Part shown: in pieces, positions 34,588 to 42,954 of the stretch | How positions within the stretch are numbered: the first letter of the stretch is position 1 | Layout: every line of letters starts with the position of its first letter | The notes under the pieces: generated by a model | Databases searched by the model: none | Seen by the model: the letters and a program-made list of their open reading frames with translations, nothing else | What the model was told of the DNA's origin: nothing | Assembly: GCA_016875875.1 (NCBI GenBank) | Contig: VGOP01000012.1 | Coordinates: 1-59,896 of the forward strand | Source of the DNA: Chloroflexota bacterium | GTDB taxonomy: Bacteria; Chloroflexota; Dehalococcoidia; GIF9; UBA5629 | Length of the DNA stretch: 59,896 nt | Direction of reading: 5' to 3' | Made by a program: the position numbers and the translations under genes

Positions 34588-35523
34588 TTAAAGGCGCTCT
34601 GCTACTCTGAGCTTGGCGCTACGACTGCGAGGATTTGATTTTATTTCAGTTAGAGATGGCGTGATAACCTTCTTTGAGATTATCCTAAGGCTGGGCATAT
34701 GCCCACATTTACAGACAGGAGTACTCGGTGGGCAAAGGCATCCTTTGCTTTCCCTTAGCATAAATTGCTTGACTATGCGGTCTTCCAAGGAGTGGTAGCT
34801 GATAACTACCAGTCTACCTTGATGCTTGAGGCAAACAATGGTTTGCTTCAGGGCTGTGGCTAGATTATCCAGCTCTCTGTTAACAGCGATGCGCAGTGCC
34901 ATAAAAGTCCTGGTGGCTGGGTGGATCTTGCCGCGACGGATGCCGATAGCTTTCTCTACTATGTTGGCTAGTTGTAGCGTGTTGTTGACAGGGCGGCTTT
35001 TTATAATATGCCGGGCGATCTGTTTGTTGTGACGCTCTTCACCATAAGTTTTGAGGATTTGACTTAGCTTGTCTTCGGGGAGAATATTGACGATATCAGC
35101 CGCAGTTAATTCCTGGGCTGGGCTAAAACGCATATCTAGAGGGCCATCATCCTGGAAGCTAAAACCGCGTTCGGAAGTCTCGAGCTGTGTGGAGGAGAGA
35201 CCAAGGTCAAAAAGAATTCCATGCACTGGTAAGAAATTGCTTTCTGTGCAAATGGTCTCGAGATTAGCAAAATTATCATTTATTATGATGGTTGATTCAA
35301 TGTAGTTGGCTAGCCTGGTCTTAGCTATCTCGATAGCTTTGGGGTCGGCATCAATGCCCAAAAGTTGTCCATCAGGCATAATCTCTTTCAGAATCGTTTT
35401 AGCGTGCCCACCTGAACCTAAAGTGCAGTCGATATAGCGTTTCCCAGGTTGAGCTTGTAACGCTTCTACGGCTTCACAAAGCAGCACTGGTTTATGAATA
35501 GGTATAGCCATGGTCAGACTCAT
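34588..35523 (-). CDS. rsmH: 16S rRNA (cytosine-1402-N4)-methyltransferase RsmH
   Basis: From ATG 35523 the protein has 311 residues. It has HKPVLLCEAVEAL, the SAM motif YIDCTLGSGGHAKTIL, LFDLGLSSTQLE and RLVVISYHSLEDRIVKQFM, all characteristic of RsmH (MraW). It methylates N4 of C1402 in the ribosomal P site. The ATG overlaps the mraZ stop (ATGA), with GAGGA 7 bases upstream, so translation is coupled. A longer frame to 35556 exists but overlaps mraZ more and lacks a better ribosome site. Confidence 0.95.
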   Translation of the reverse strand: MSLTMAIPIHKPVLLCEAVEALQAQPGKRYIDCTLGSGGHAKTILKEIMPDGQLLGIDADPKAIEIAKTRLANYIESTIIINDNFANLETICTESNFLPVHGILFDLGLSSTQLETSERGFSFQDDGPLDMRFSPAQELTAADIVNILPEDKLSQILKTYGEERHNKQIARHIIKSRPVNNTLQLANIVEKAIGIRRGKIHPATRTFMALRIAVNRELDNLATALKQTIVCLKHQGRLVVISYHSLEDRIVKQFMLRESKGCLCPPSTPVCKCGHMPSLRIISKKVITPSLTEIKSNPRSRSAKLRVAERL

Positions 35524-35948
35524 CGTTGTTCCTCGAGGCTTTCTATGATTTGCCACAGTTGCTCTTCAGCTGTTGTCTTTTCTGAGTCCCATAAAATTGG
35601 GTTCCATATTTCGATGCAATTGTTAGCACCGACTACAACGGCAGTATCGCCTATTTCAACGCGATTACGTAACGTAGATGGTAGGGCTATTCTTCCCTGA
35701 CCATCGAGCGAAAGGCCGTAAGCTGTACCGAACATAGCCCTGTTCATCGTCCTGAATTTACTTGATGGCACAGCCTGAGCTGACAAAGTGTCCGCCACCT
35801 TGTGCCATTCATCTGCTGGATAAATGACGATGCACCTTTCTAGCCCTTTGGTCAAAACTAGTTCACCCCTCAGTTCCTCTCTGAACTTAGGGGGCAAAGG
35901 CAATCTACCTTTATTATCAACTTTATATTCGTATTCGCCGAGAAACAT
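35520..35948 (-). CDS. mraZ: transcriptional regulator MraZ
   Basis: The 142-residue protein has two AbrB-like half domains, each with the DxxGR pattern: FLGEYEYKVDNKGRLPLPPKFR and YGLSLDGQGRIALPSTLR. MraZ binds repeated TGGGN boxes and represses the division cluster. Candidate GTGGG boxes lie upstream of the preceding winged-helix gene at 36350-36415. It is translationally coupled to rsmH. Confidence 0.95.
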   Translation of the reverse strand: MFLGEYEYKVDNKGRLPLPPKFREELRGELVLTKGLERCIVIYPADEWHKVADTLSAQAVPSSKFRTMNRAMFGTAYGLSLDGQGRIALPSTLRNRVEIGDTAVVVGANNCIEIWNPILWDSEKTTAEEQLWQIIESLEEQR

Positions 35949-35967
35949 GTCTACCTCGAACTAGTTT

Positions 35968-36333
35968 TTAGGCTAGTACAACCTCTCCTTCTAGTTGCTT
36001 TTCCAGGATTTTTATTTCATGCCAGTCTAATTTAGCTAGTTCATCGATGTATTCCTGTGTCTGAGGGTCACTGACTAGCGAGTAAGTGATGAGGCCATTA
36101 CCATCTTGTTGTTCTTGCAGTACACCTTTGTCGATTAAAGACTTTATTGCTTCCCTCAAGTTGATCTTTGCAGTGTCTAGTGCACTAGCGATTGTGTAGA
36201 GGCTTAACTTTGCTCGGGGATGTCGTGCCCAAAAACGGATAAGCTGAACCTCAAGGTTGGTGTTACTGTTCTCTTTTAAAAAATGGAACAGCCCGCTATT
36301 GGCTACTCGATATTGAATACAATCAATTACCAT
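35968..36333 (-). CDS. winged-helix protein heading the division operon
   Basis: From ATG 36333 the protein has 121 residues, with AAGGAG 8 bases upstream. The frame extends to 36384, but that ATG would sit inside the promoter. LYTIASALDTAKINLREAIKSLIDKGVLQEQ (about 55-85) looks like a winged helix. The C-terminal helix is charged (YIDELAKLDWHEIKILEKQLEGE). It is probably a regulator co-transcribed with mraZ; the target is unknown. Confidence 0.6.
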   Translation of the reverse strand: MVIDCIQYRVANSGLFHFLKENSNTNLEVQLIRFWARHPRAKLSLYTIASALDTAKINLREAIKSLIDKGVLQEQQDGNGLITYSLVSDPQTQEYIDELAKLDWHEIKILEKQLEGEVVLA

Positions 36334-36349
36334 GGCGATCTCTCCTTTT

Positions 36350-36415
36350 ACCACTTTTTCCCACTGTTTACCATTATAGAACATTATTAACCCACTTTGT
36401 CAATACCTTTCCCAC
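36350..36415 (-). promoter_or_regulatory. division-operon promoter with candidate MraZ boxes
   Basis: On the minus strand TTGACA (36403-36398) and TATAAT (36378-36373) are 19 bases apart. GTGGG occurs at 36415-36411, 36395-36391 and 36364-36360, and GTGGT at 36354-36350. Two of the gaps are 20 and 10 bases, the periodicity known for MraZ binding sites. Confidence 0.5.
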
Positions 36416-36582
36416 TAAATTTCACACCATTTTTATAAACTTTTCTGATTTGCTGATTTCAACCAGTTTGCGTTATCCAATAAATAGTGGCCATGACCTA
36501 ATTAACCTCAATATCTTGTGTCATCGTGGCTTGTCCTGTTCTTTCTGTGGTAGTACTAAAGTATCAGTCGATTTTTGCGGTT

Positions 36583-36610
36583 TTGAGCTTTAGCTGTGGT
36601 ATGGTAAAAT
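36583..36610 (+). promoter_or_regulatory. promoter of mogA-trmD-rplS-priA-def
   Basis: TTGAGC (36583-36588), 16 bases and TAAAAT (36605-36610) end 6 bases before the mogA ATG, which suggests a leaderless or nearly leaderless transcript. Confidence 0.4.
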
Positions 36611-36616
36611 AGGCAG

Positions 36617-37105
36617 ATGTTAGCTGGTATACTTGTCATCAGTGATAGAGGGTGGCGTGGTGAACGACTCGACAAAAGCGGGCAAGTTGCTCACAAAATT
36701 GTCAGTAAGCTTGTTATTGACATTGCCAAATATGAGGTTGTGCCTGATGAGGTGGAGACAATTTCAGCGAAGCTTAAAGAGTGGTCTGATGAGGTTGGGC
36801 TTGACCTTATCTTGACTAGTGGTGGGACTGGGTTATCTCCCAGAGATGTCACACCGGAGGCCACACTAGCGGTGATCGACAAAGTTATTCCTGGTTTGGC
36901 TGAGGCTATGAGAATGGATACGATGAACAGAAAACCTGAGGCGATACTTAGTCGAGCTGTCGCAGGTAGTCGTGGTAAGTGTCTGATTGTTAATCTTCCA
37001 GGTAGTCCCAAGGCAGTGAAAGAATGCCTTGAGGTTATCATGCCTGTTCTGCCTCACGCCATGGAGATTCTTGGTGGCAAAATATCTGAATGTGGCCATG
37101 GTTAG
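36617..37105 (+). CDS. mogA: molybdopterin adenylyltransferase MogA/MoaB family
   Basis: The 162-residue protein has GILVISDRGWRGERLDKSG and LILTSGGTGLSPRDVTPEAT, the MogA/MoaB substrate-binding motifs, then IVNLPGSPKAVKECLE. It activates molybdopterin with AMP before metal insertion. The strain probably makes molybdo- or tungsto-enzymes, such as a formate dehydrogenase, which also fits the selenium genes. No other moa gene is here. There is no ribosome site, in line with a leaderless message. Confidence 0.9.
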   Translation: MLAGILVISDRGWRGERLDKSGQVAHKIVSKLVIDIAKYEVVPDEVETISAKLKEWSDEVGLDLILTSGGTGLSPRDVTPEATLAVIDKVIPGLAEAMRMDTMNRKPEAILSRAVAGSRGKCLIVNLPGSPKAVKECLEVIMPVLPHAMEILGGKISECGHG

Positions 37106-37114
37106 GCTAGTTAA

Positions 37115-37855
37115 ATGCGTATTGATATCTTAACATTGTTTCCCCAAATGTTTGATGGTTTGCTGAGTTGCAGCATTATTGAAAGAGCCAGAGAGCGTGG
37201 TCTGGTTGATATCAGGCTTCATGATATCCGTGCCTATACACATGACAAACATCATGTTGTGGATGATTATCCCTATGGTGGTGGAGCTGGGATGGTGCTC
37301 AAGCCAGAGCCTATTTTTGAAGCGGTGGAGGTCATCAAGAAGGAACTCGGATTGTCATCCGTGCCGACTATTTTACTCAGTCCACAAGGTAGGCTTTTCA
37401 ATCAGGAGATTGCTCGGGAATTAGCTGATTATCAGCATCTCGTTCTTATCTGTGGCCGTTATGAGGGGGTTGATGAGAGAGTGGCCGAGCATTTAGCCAG
37501 TAACGAGATCAGCATTGGGGACTATTTGCTTAGTGGTGGTGAAGTAGCAGCTATGGCGGTGATGGACTGTGTAGTCAGGTTGTTGCCTGGAGTGCTTGGC
37601 TCTGAGGCATCTTTAGCGGAGGATTCGCATGTTGGAGGTCTGTTGGAATATCCCCAGTATACTCGTCCGGCGGTATATCGTGGCTGGGCAGCGCCGTCAG
37701 TCTTGCTCTCTGGAGATCATGGTGAAATTGCTCGATGGCGACGGCAGCAAAGCCTACTTCGGACTGCAAAGCGGCGTCCGGACCTTATAGAAAAGGCGGT
37801 GCTTTCCCGGGAAGATAAGATTCTTCTCAGTGAATCCTTTGAAATCAAGTCGTAG
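37115..37855 (+). CDS. trmD: tRNA (guanine-37-N1)-methyltransferase TrmD
   Basis: The 246-residue SPOUT methylase has [32 protein letters not shown] and [13 protein letters not shown], then [12 protein letters not shown], which form the trefoil-knot SAM site. TrmD makes m1G37 and prevents +1 frameshifts. It starts 9 bases after mogA and is followed by rplS, the usual order. The C-terminal region ([15 protein letters not shown], then [16 protein letters not shown]) matches full-length TrmD. Confidence 0.97.
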   Translation: MRIDILTLFPQMFDGLLSCSIIERARERGLVDIRLHDIRAYTHDKHHVVDDYPYGGGAGMVLKPEPIFEAVEVIKKELGLSSVPTILLSPQGRLFNQEIARELADYQHLVLICGRYEGVDERVAEHLASNEISIGDYLLSGGEVAAMAVMDCVVRLLPGVLGSEASLAEDSHVGGLLEYPQYTRPAVYRGWAAPSVLLSGDHGEIARWRRQQSLLRTAKRRPDLIEKAVLSREDKILLSESFEIKS

Positions 37856-37873
37856 AAGGGATGTAACTAGAAA

Positions 37874-38350
37874 ATGAAAGCCAACCCGATCAGCAAAATT
37901 AAGGTAAATCCTAATATACCTCAACTCAGCCCCGGTGATACAGTGAGGGTTAGTTTTAAGGTTAAGGAAGCTAGTAGGGAGCGTGTTCAGACCTTACTTG
38001 GACTGGTGGTGCGGGTTAGAACGGGGGCTGGTGGTGGCAACTTCACGGTCAGGCGAGTCACTTACGGAGTTGGTGTGGAACACACCTTTCCTTTTGCCTC
38101 TCCGTTTTTGGAGAAAGTTGAGGTGGTGCGACACGGCAAAGTCCGGCGTGCAAAACTTTATTACATACGCCGACTGAGTGCTAGAGAGGCGCGTCTCAAG
38201 GAAAGGCGGGAGAAGATGGAGGAAAAAGCTGCTGTTATTGGGGCTGTGGGTGATGAGGGCGAAGTTATAGAGATTGCGGCTGAGGAGGGTGTGGTTGGGG
38301 AACCTGCAGTCGAGGAAGTTGCAGTTGAAAAAACTGAAGAAGCGGAATGA
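37874..38350 (+). CDS. rplS: 50S ribosomal protein L19 with acidic C-terminal extension
   Basis: Residues 1-115 match L19 ([30 protein letters not shown], then [25 protein letters not shown] and [18 protein letters not shown]). L19 lies at the subunit interface. The usual length is about 115-120 residues; here about 40 extra residues rich in Glu, Val and Ala follow. The stop overlaps the priA start (ATGA). Confidence 0.95.
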   Translation: MKANPISKIKVNPNIPQLSPGDTVRVSFKVKEASRERVQTLLGLVVRVRTGAGGGNFTVRRVTYGVGVEHTFPFASPFLEKVEVVRHGKVRRAKLYYIRRLSAREARLKERREKMEEKAAVIGAVGDEGEVIEIAAEEGVVGEPAVEEVAVEKTEEAE

Positions 38351-40782
38351 ATTATGTGGAAGTGGCGGTCAACTCGCCTATTGCTCAACGTCGTAGCTTT
38401 TCCTATTCAGTACCTCCTGAGCTAAAAGTTGATGCTGGGCAAGCAGTCTGGGTGCCTTTTGGTTCTAAAACTCTTCAAGGCATTGTCGTAAAGGTAAGTG
38501 ATTATCCCTCATTTGAGGTAACTAAGGAAATCGAAGGTGTTATCACCCCTCTCCCCTTACTATCTTCAGCACGACTTGAGGTTGCCCTGTGGTTAAGTAA
38601 GCATTACCTTACACCTCTTTTTGATGCTGTAGCCTTGATGTTGCCTCCTGGTTTTGAACGACGACTGGTCACCTTTCTGCAACTTCTGCAAGATTCTGTC
38701 GATTTATCGCAGCTTAATCCTGAACAAAGACAGTTCATAAGTCTTCTTGAAGCTAAAGATAAAGTTAACTTAAGAGCATTAGAGCGGAAATTTGGAAAAA
38801 AGAAAGCCGAGTCGATTACACAACAGCTTTTGCGATACCGCCTGGTGATCAAAAGCCAGCAGCTAGAAGAAACTAAAGTAAAGCCAAAGCTAGTTGCTCA
38901 TTTAAAGCTACAGATTGACTCAGATGAGGCTGGGGTAGAAGTTATTCGGCTGAGAACAGCCAGAGCTCATAAACAAGCAGCAGTTCTCGAATTTCTGATT
39001 AAGCAACTTAACCTCGTCCCTTTATCTGAACTTAGGAAGTCTATCGCTTGTGAGAAAGGGGTCATCGAGTCTTTGAAGAATCGCGGTTTGGTTTCCTTGG
39101 TCGAGGTTGAGGTAAGGCGTGACCCTTTGGCTCATCTTAGAATTGCTCCGACGTCGCCGCCGAAACTTACTCCGTCTCAGGAGGTGGCATGGCAAAGTAT
39201 TCAAAGCTGTATAGCGCAGCAGCACCTGAACAACTCGCCGTTAGTTTTCCTGCTTCATGGCGTCACAGGTAGCGGCAAGACTGAGATTTATCTTCGAGTT
39301 CTGGGCGAATCTGTGGCTCAAGGCAAACGAGGCATCTGTCTCGTTCCAGAAATTGCGCTCACCCCACAGACGATAGAGCGCTTTGCTTCCCGGTTCCAAG
39401 GTCGTGTGGCTGTGATTCACAGTGGATTATCTTTAGGGGAGCAGTTTGATGAGTGGTATCGGATAAAAGAAGGTGGATTTGATGTAGTCATCGGTCCGAG
39501 GAGTGCTCTTTTTGCACCTCAGCCAGACCTGGGATTGATTGTTATGGATGAAGAGCATGAGTGGAACTACAAACAGTCTGATAAGTCACCCCGATACCAT
39601 GCGAGGGATGTGGCTATTAAACTGGCTGAACTCAGCGGCGCTGTAGTTATCTTGGGCAGTGCTACACCTGATGTGGAGACTTTTTACAGGGCGCAGCAAG
39701 GGGAGTATCAACTCGTTGAACTCAAAGAGCGTATCACACCTTATGGCCCATCGTCCTTGCCTGAAGTTGAGGTTGTGGATTTAAGAGAGGAACTTAAAGC
39801 TGGGAACCGGAGCATTTTCAGTCGCTCTTTGATTGGGGCGATGACTGAGGCTTTGGCACATCATGAGCAGGTAATCTTGTTTCTAAATCGGCGTGGTACG
39901 GCAACCTTCATTCAATGTCGGGGCTGTGGCTTTGTTTTTCGCTGCTCGCGTTGTACAGCAGCTCTTACCTATCACGCAGCAATAAAAGAGTTGGTCTGCC
40001 ATCATTGTCGTTACTCTGGCCCTTTGCCTGTGGAATGTCCTCAGTGTTTTGAGCATAGCCTCAGATTCTTGGGCATTGGTACCCAACGAGTGGAAGAGGA
40101 GGTCAGGCATTTTTTCCCGCAAGCTTGTACTCTCCGTTGGGATAGGGATGTGACCTATGGTCGGCGAGCTCATGAGGAACTTTTTACTAAGGTTCGAGCC
40201 CATGAGGTCGACATACTTATCGGCACTCAAATGGTGGCCAAGGGACTGGACTTGCCGCAGGTAACATTGGCTGGCGTAATAAGCGCTGATACTGGTTTGA
40301 ACTTACCTGACTTTAGGGCTGGTGAACGCACGTTCCAACTGTTGTGCCAGGTAGCTGGTAGAGCAGGGCGTGGATTTACACCGGGAAGGGTTATCATCCA
40401 GACTTATAGTCCAGAGCATTATGCCGTCCATGCAGCGTCAAGACACGATTATTTAGCTTTTTATACTCAAGAGATAGAGTACCGTCGTAAGTTTGGTTAT
40501 CCTCCTTTCAGCCAGTTGGCTTGTCTCACTTTTAGCCATACTAACGAGATAGCTTGTCGTAAAGAAGCGCAGAGAATGAGCTGCTTACTTGCTGCCGAAA
40601 AAGATAGGAGAGGCATGTCGTACTTAAGGTTAATTGGCCCTGTGCCGGCTTTCGTGCCTCGCGTCAGAGGACATTATCGATGGCAACTGGTTCTTTGTGG
40701 GGCTGACTTAGATGACTTCTTGACAGAAATATCATTTCCTCGAGGGTGGGTTGTGGACATCGATCCAGTAGGTATGGTTTAA
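38347..40782 (+). CDS. priA: primosomal helicase PriA
   Basis: The 811-residue protein has the N-terminal 3'-DNA-binding domain ([20 protein letters not shown]), Walker [21 protein letters not shown] box [12 protein letters not shown], and [11 protein letters not shown]. The zinc-binding segment has [18 protein letters not shown] and CPQC. The C-terminal helicase motifs end with QVAGRAGRG. PriA restarts stalled replication forks. It overlaps rplS by 4 bases and ends 11 bases before def. Confidence 0.96.
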   Translation: MNYVEVAVNSPIAQRRSFSYSVPPELKVDAGQAVWVPFGSKTLQGIVVKVSDYPSFEVTKEIEGVITPLPLLSSARLEVALWLSKHYLTPLFDAVALMLPPGFERRLVTFLQLLQDSVDLSQLNPEQRQFISLLEAKDKVNLRALERKFGKKKAESITQQLLRYRLVIKSQQLEETKVKPKLVAHLKLQIDSDEAGVEVIRLRTARAHKQAAVLEFLIKQLNLVPLSELRKSIACEKGVIESLKNRGLVSLVEVEVRRDPLAHLRIAPTSPPKLTPSQEVAWQSIQSCIAQQHLNNSPLVFLLHGVTGSGKTEIYLRVLGESVAQGKRGICLVPEIALTPQTIERFASRFQGRVAVIHSGLSLGEQFDEWYRIKEGGFDVVIGPRSALFAPQPDLGLIVMDEEHEWNYKQSDKSPRYHARDVAIKLAELSGAVVILGSATPDVETFYRAQQGEYQLVELKERITPYGPSSLPEVEVVDLREELKAGNRSIFSRSLIGAMTEALAHHEQVILFLNRRGTATFIQCRGCGFVFRCSRCTAALTYHAAIKELVCHHCRYSGPLPVECPQCFEHSLRFLGIGTQRVEEEVRHFFPQACTLRWDRDVTYGRRAHEELFTKVRAHEVDILIGTQMVAKGLDLPQVTLAGVISADTGLNLPDFRAGERTFQLLCQVAGRAGRGFTPGRVIIQTYSPEHYAVHAASRHDYLAFYTQEIEYRRKFGYPPFSQLACLTFSHTNEIACRKEAQRMSCLLAAEKDRRGMSYLRLIGPVPAFVPRVRGHYRWQLVLCGADLDDFLTEISFPRGWVVDIDPVGMV

Positions 40783-40793
40783 TGAGGTGCAAA

Positions 40794-41285
40794 ATGGCAG
40801 TTCGTGTTATTCATGTTTTACCGGACCCTGTACTTAGACAAAAAGCCAAAAAGGTGAGCAAAATTGATAAGTCTGTCCAGCGGCTTATCGATGACATGAT
40901 AGAGACGATGAGGGCGGCTTCTGGAGTTGGGTTGGCTGCACCTCAGGTTGGTGTACCGCTTAGAGTAGCTGTGATTGAGGTACCAGGCAATGAAGCTATG
41001 GTCTTGATTAATCCAGAGATAGTCAAGAGAAAAGGCGAACGCTTGCTGCAAGAAGGCTGTTTGAGTATTCCTGGGTATCAAGGGGAGATCAAGCGTTCAG
41101 TTTGGGTTAAAGTCAAAGCGCAGGACAGACAGTGGCGGAACATCCGTCTCAAAGGAGAGGAGCTACTGGCTCAAGTTTTGGAGCATGAAATAGACCATCT
41201 AAACGGGGTATTATATATTGATCGTGTGGAAGGGACGGATAAGTTGTGGAAGTTGGCATCTGGGTTAGGCCAGGAAGGACTTTAA
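40794..41285 (+). CDS. def: peptide deformylase
   Basis: From ATG 40794 the protein has 163 residues. The three motifs are present: GVGLAAPQVG, EGCLSIPG (metal-binding Cys) and HEIDHLNG (the HExxH-type helix with both His and catalytic Glu). It removes N-formyl groups from nascent proteins. A start at 40782 overlapping the priA stop is possible, but GAGGT lies just before 40794. Confidence 0.95.
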   Translation: MAVRVIHVLPDPVLRQKAKKVSKIDKSVQRLIDDMIETMRAASGVGLAAPQVGVPLRVAVIEVPGNEAMVLINPEIVKRKGERLLQEGCLSIPGYQGEIKRSVWVKVKAQDRQWRNIRLKGEELLAQVLEHEIDHLNGVLYIDRVEGTDKLWKLASGLGQEGL

Positions 41286-41301
41286 TTTTCACCTTCGCGG
41301 T

Positions 41302-42588
41302 TTATCTTTGCCATTCCATTTCGACAACAAATCTGCCAGTTAGGCCTTCCAGTTCCACATTATAGAAGCCAGGTGCGCTTTTGTTTATTTTAAAGGCTAC
41401 CTTCCGGCTTTCACCTGGATTAAGGTCGACCTCTTCGGTACTTTCGACGGAATCCTTTAATTTAAGCGTCATACTGTAAGTGCCGGCAAGTTCTCCGTTG
41501 TTGGTTACTATGGCACTGATGACAACATCTTCTCCCTGTTTGACGCGATCTGGAACTATGACCAAATTGCTCACAGAAAAAGTTGCTGGCACTAGTGGTA
41601 TAACAGTAAATGCACCGCCCCAGCCATCTATCTCTGCGTAATAATCACCTCCGGTATCCTTGGTTACCATGAAAGTAGTGACTTGGCTTGCTCCGGGTGA
41701 CAACGTTAGATCAATTATATTCTCGACCATGCCGTTGATTCGCAATACCACGCTATATGTGCTTGCTTCTGCTCCATTATTGTATACAATGGCGCTGATG
41801 GTTATTTGCTCCCCGGCTCTTACTTGGTTTGGTGTGATGGTCAGATTGCTCACTGAGAAGACAGGTCTTCCGGCATATTGTTGATACGGGCCAGCCATTG
41901 GCCCTGGTGCTGGAAATGGTCCGGGGGTGGAGACTGTCCGGGGCATTTGAAACTGTTCCGGCATTGGAAATGCTCCTGGAGTCTGGGTTGGCATTGCTGT
42001 TGGATGTCCAATTGGTGGGCTGGCTGAGCCAGGGCCTGACATTGGAGTTGGAATTGGCATTGTTGCTTGTGTGCCTGGTGGTCCTTGCATACCTTGCATG
42101 CCTTTAATCGCTGCTGAAGGTTGCTTCTTGCGGGAAGGCATGGCGATAATAGCTATGACGAGTATGATCAATACGACGATTATGGCGCCAATAGTCCACA
42201 ATACCCATGGTTCGAAAATAGTCCAGAATGATGCTTGCCCAGTTACAGTGAAGACATTGCTTGCGTCACCCAGTTCTACAAGGTTGTCACCGGGCTTATC
42301 AGCGGTGATTGTAAAACTTACATTGTCGCTCTGTCCTGCATTTAGGGTTAATTCCTGGCTATCTTTGACTTCACCATTTAACTTCAGCTCTATGGGGAAA
42401 GTTGCCTCTGTGTCTTTGGTGTTCGTTATCTTAGCAGTTATGGTAACGGGTTCCCCCACTGCTACAGAATTAGGGCTGATGATTAAGTCTGTCACCTCAA
42501 AATCATCCTGGGCATTAACTGAAACAGTAAGGGCCAAGACAAGGAGTAGTATCAATGTTACTGGCAGCACACGAAGCGGTTTTCTCAT
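41302..42588 (-). CDS. membrane-anchored protein with three CARDB domains
   Basis: From ATG 42588 (CAGGAG upstream) the protein has 428 residues. A signal peptide (VLPVTLILLLVLALTVSVNA) precedes CARDB domain 1 (about 25-118, VTDLIISPNSVAVGEPV). A transmembrane helix follows (about 130-150, GAIIVVLIILVIAIIAM), then a Gly/Pro/Met/Thr-rich linker of about 80 residues. Two more CARDB domains close the protein (NLTITPNQVRAGEQITI and NLVIVPDRVKQGEDVVI). The order places domains on both sides of the predicted helix, so the topology is unclear. It is probably a cell-surface adhesion or assembly protein; the function is unknown. Confidence 0.6.
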   Translation of the reverse strand: MRKPLRVLPVTLILLLVLALTVSVNAQDDFEVTDLIISPNSVAVGEPVTITAKITNTKDTEATFPIELKLNGEVKDSQELTLNAGQSDNVSFTITADKPGDNLVELGDASNVFTVTGQASFWTIFEPWVLWTIGAIIVVLIILVIAIIAMPSRKKQPSAAIKGMQGMQGPPGTQATMPIPTPMSGPGSASPPIGHPTAMPTQTPGAFPMPEQFQMPRTVSTPGPFPAPGPMAGPYQQYAGRPVFSVSNLTITPNQVRAGEQITISAIVYNNGAEASTYSVVLRINGMVENIIDLTLSPGASQVTTFMVTKDTGGDYYAEIDGWGGAFTVIPLVPATFSVSNLVIVPDRVKQGEDVVISAIVTNNGELAGTYSMTLKLKDSVESTEEVDLNPGESRKVAFKINKSAPGFYNVELEGLTGRFVVEMEWQR

Positions 42589-42954
42589 GCTTGTCTCCTG
42601 TAGTCCTTCATGGTTCAGATGCCTAATACTGTACGCCAAAACGGGCTATAAATCAATAGGCCATGCAGAAAAGGCTGTGTTTTGGGGGTTATGAGGCTAG
42701 CTATTGTTCGAGGGTAAAGTAAAGGCAAAGATGTGCCATTGTTTTCTTTGTTGGCTGGACCGGTTTTGCATAGGCCTTGGCTAACATTAACTGGGGTATT
42801 TAGGGTGTCAATGCTTATACTAGGGGTGATTTTGTATCTGGTGATGGGCTGTGGGTGCTAAATTCCCATCTAAAACGAGACTATTTGGTCATAGATCTGC
42901 CTGGGACTAAATTCTTAGAATTCTTTTAAGCGGACTTGGCCGGTTCTATGCAGG
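42589..42954. other. 366-bp intergenic region
   Basis: Apart from the ribosome site of the CARDB gene, I see no gene or RNA. Two imperfect copies of a GGCCGGTT-type word occur near 42760 and 42938. Confidence 0.4.

Noticed and set aside
42071-42694. 207-residue frame opposite the CARDB gene
   Set aside because: It is antisense to a gene with signal peptide, CARDB motifs and a good ribosome site.
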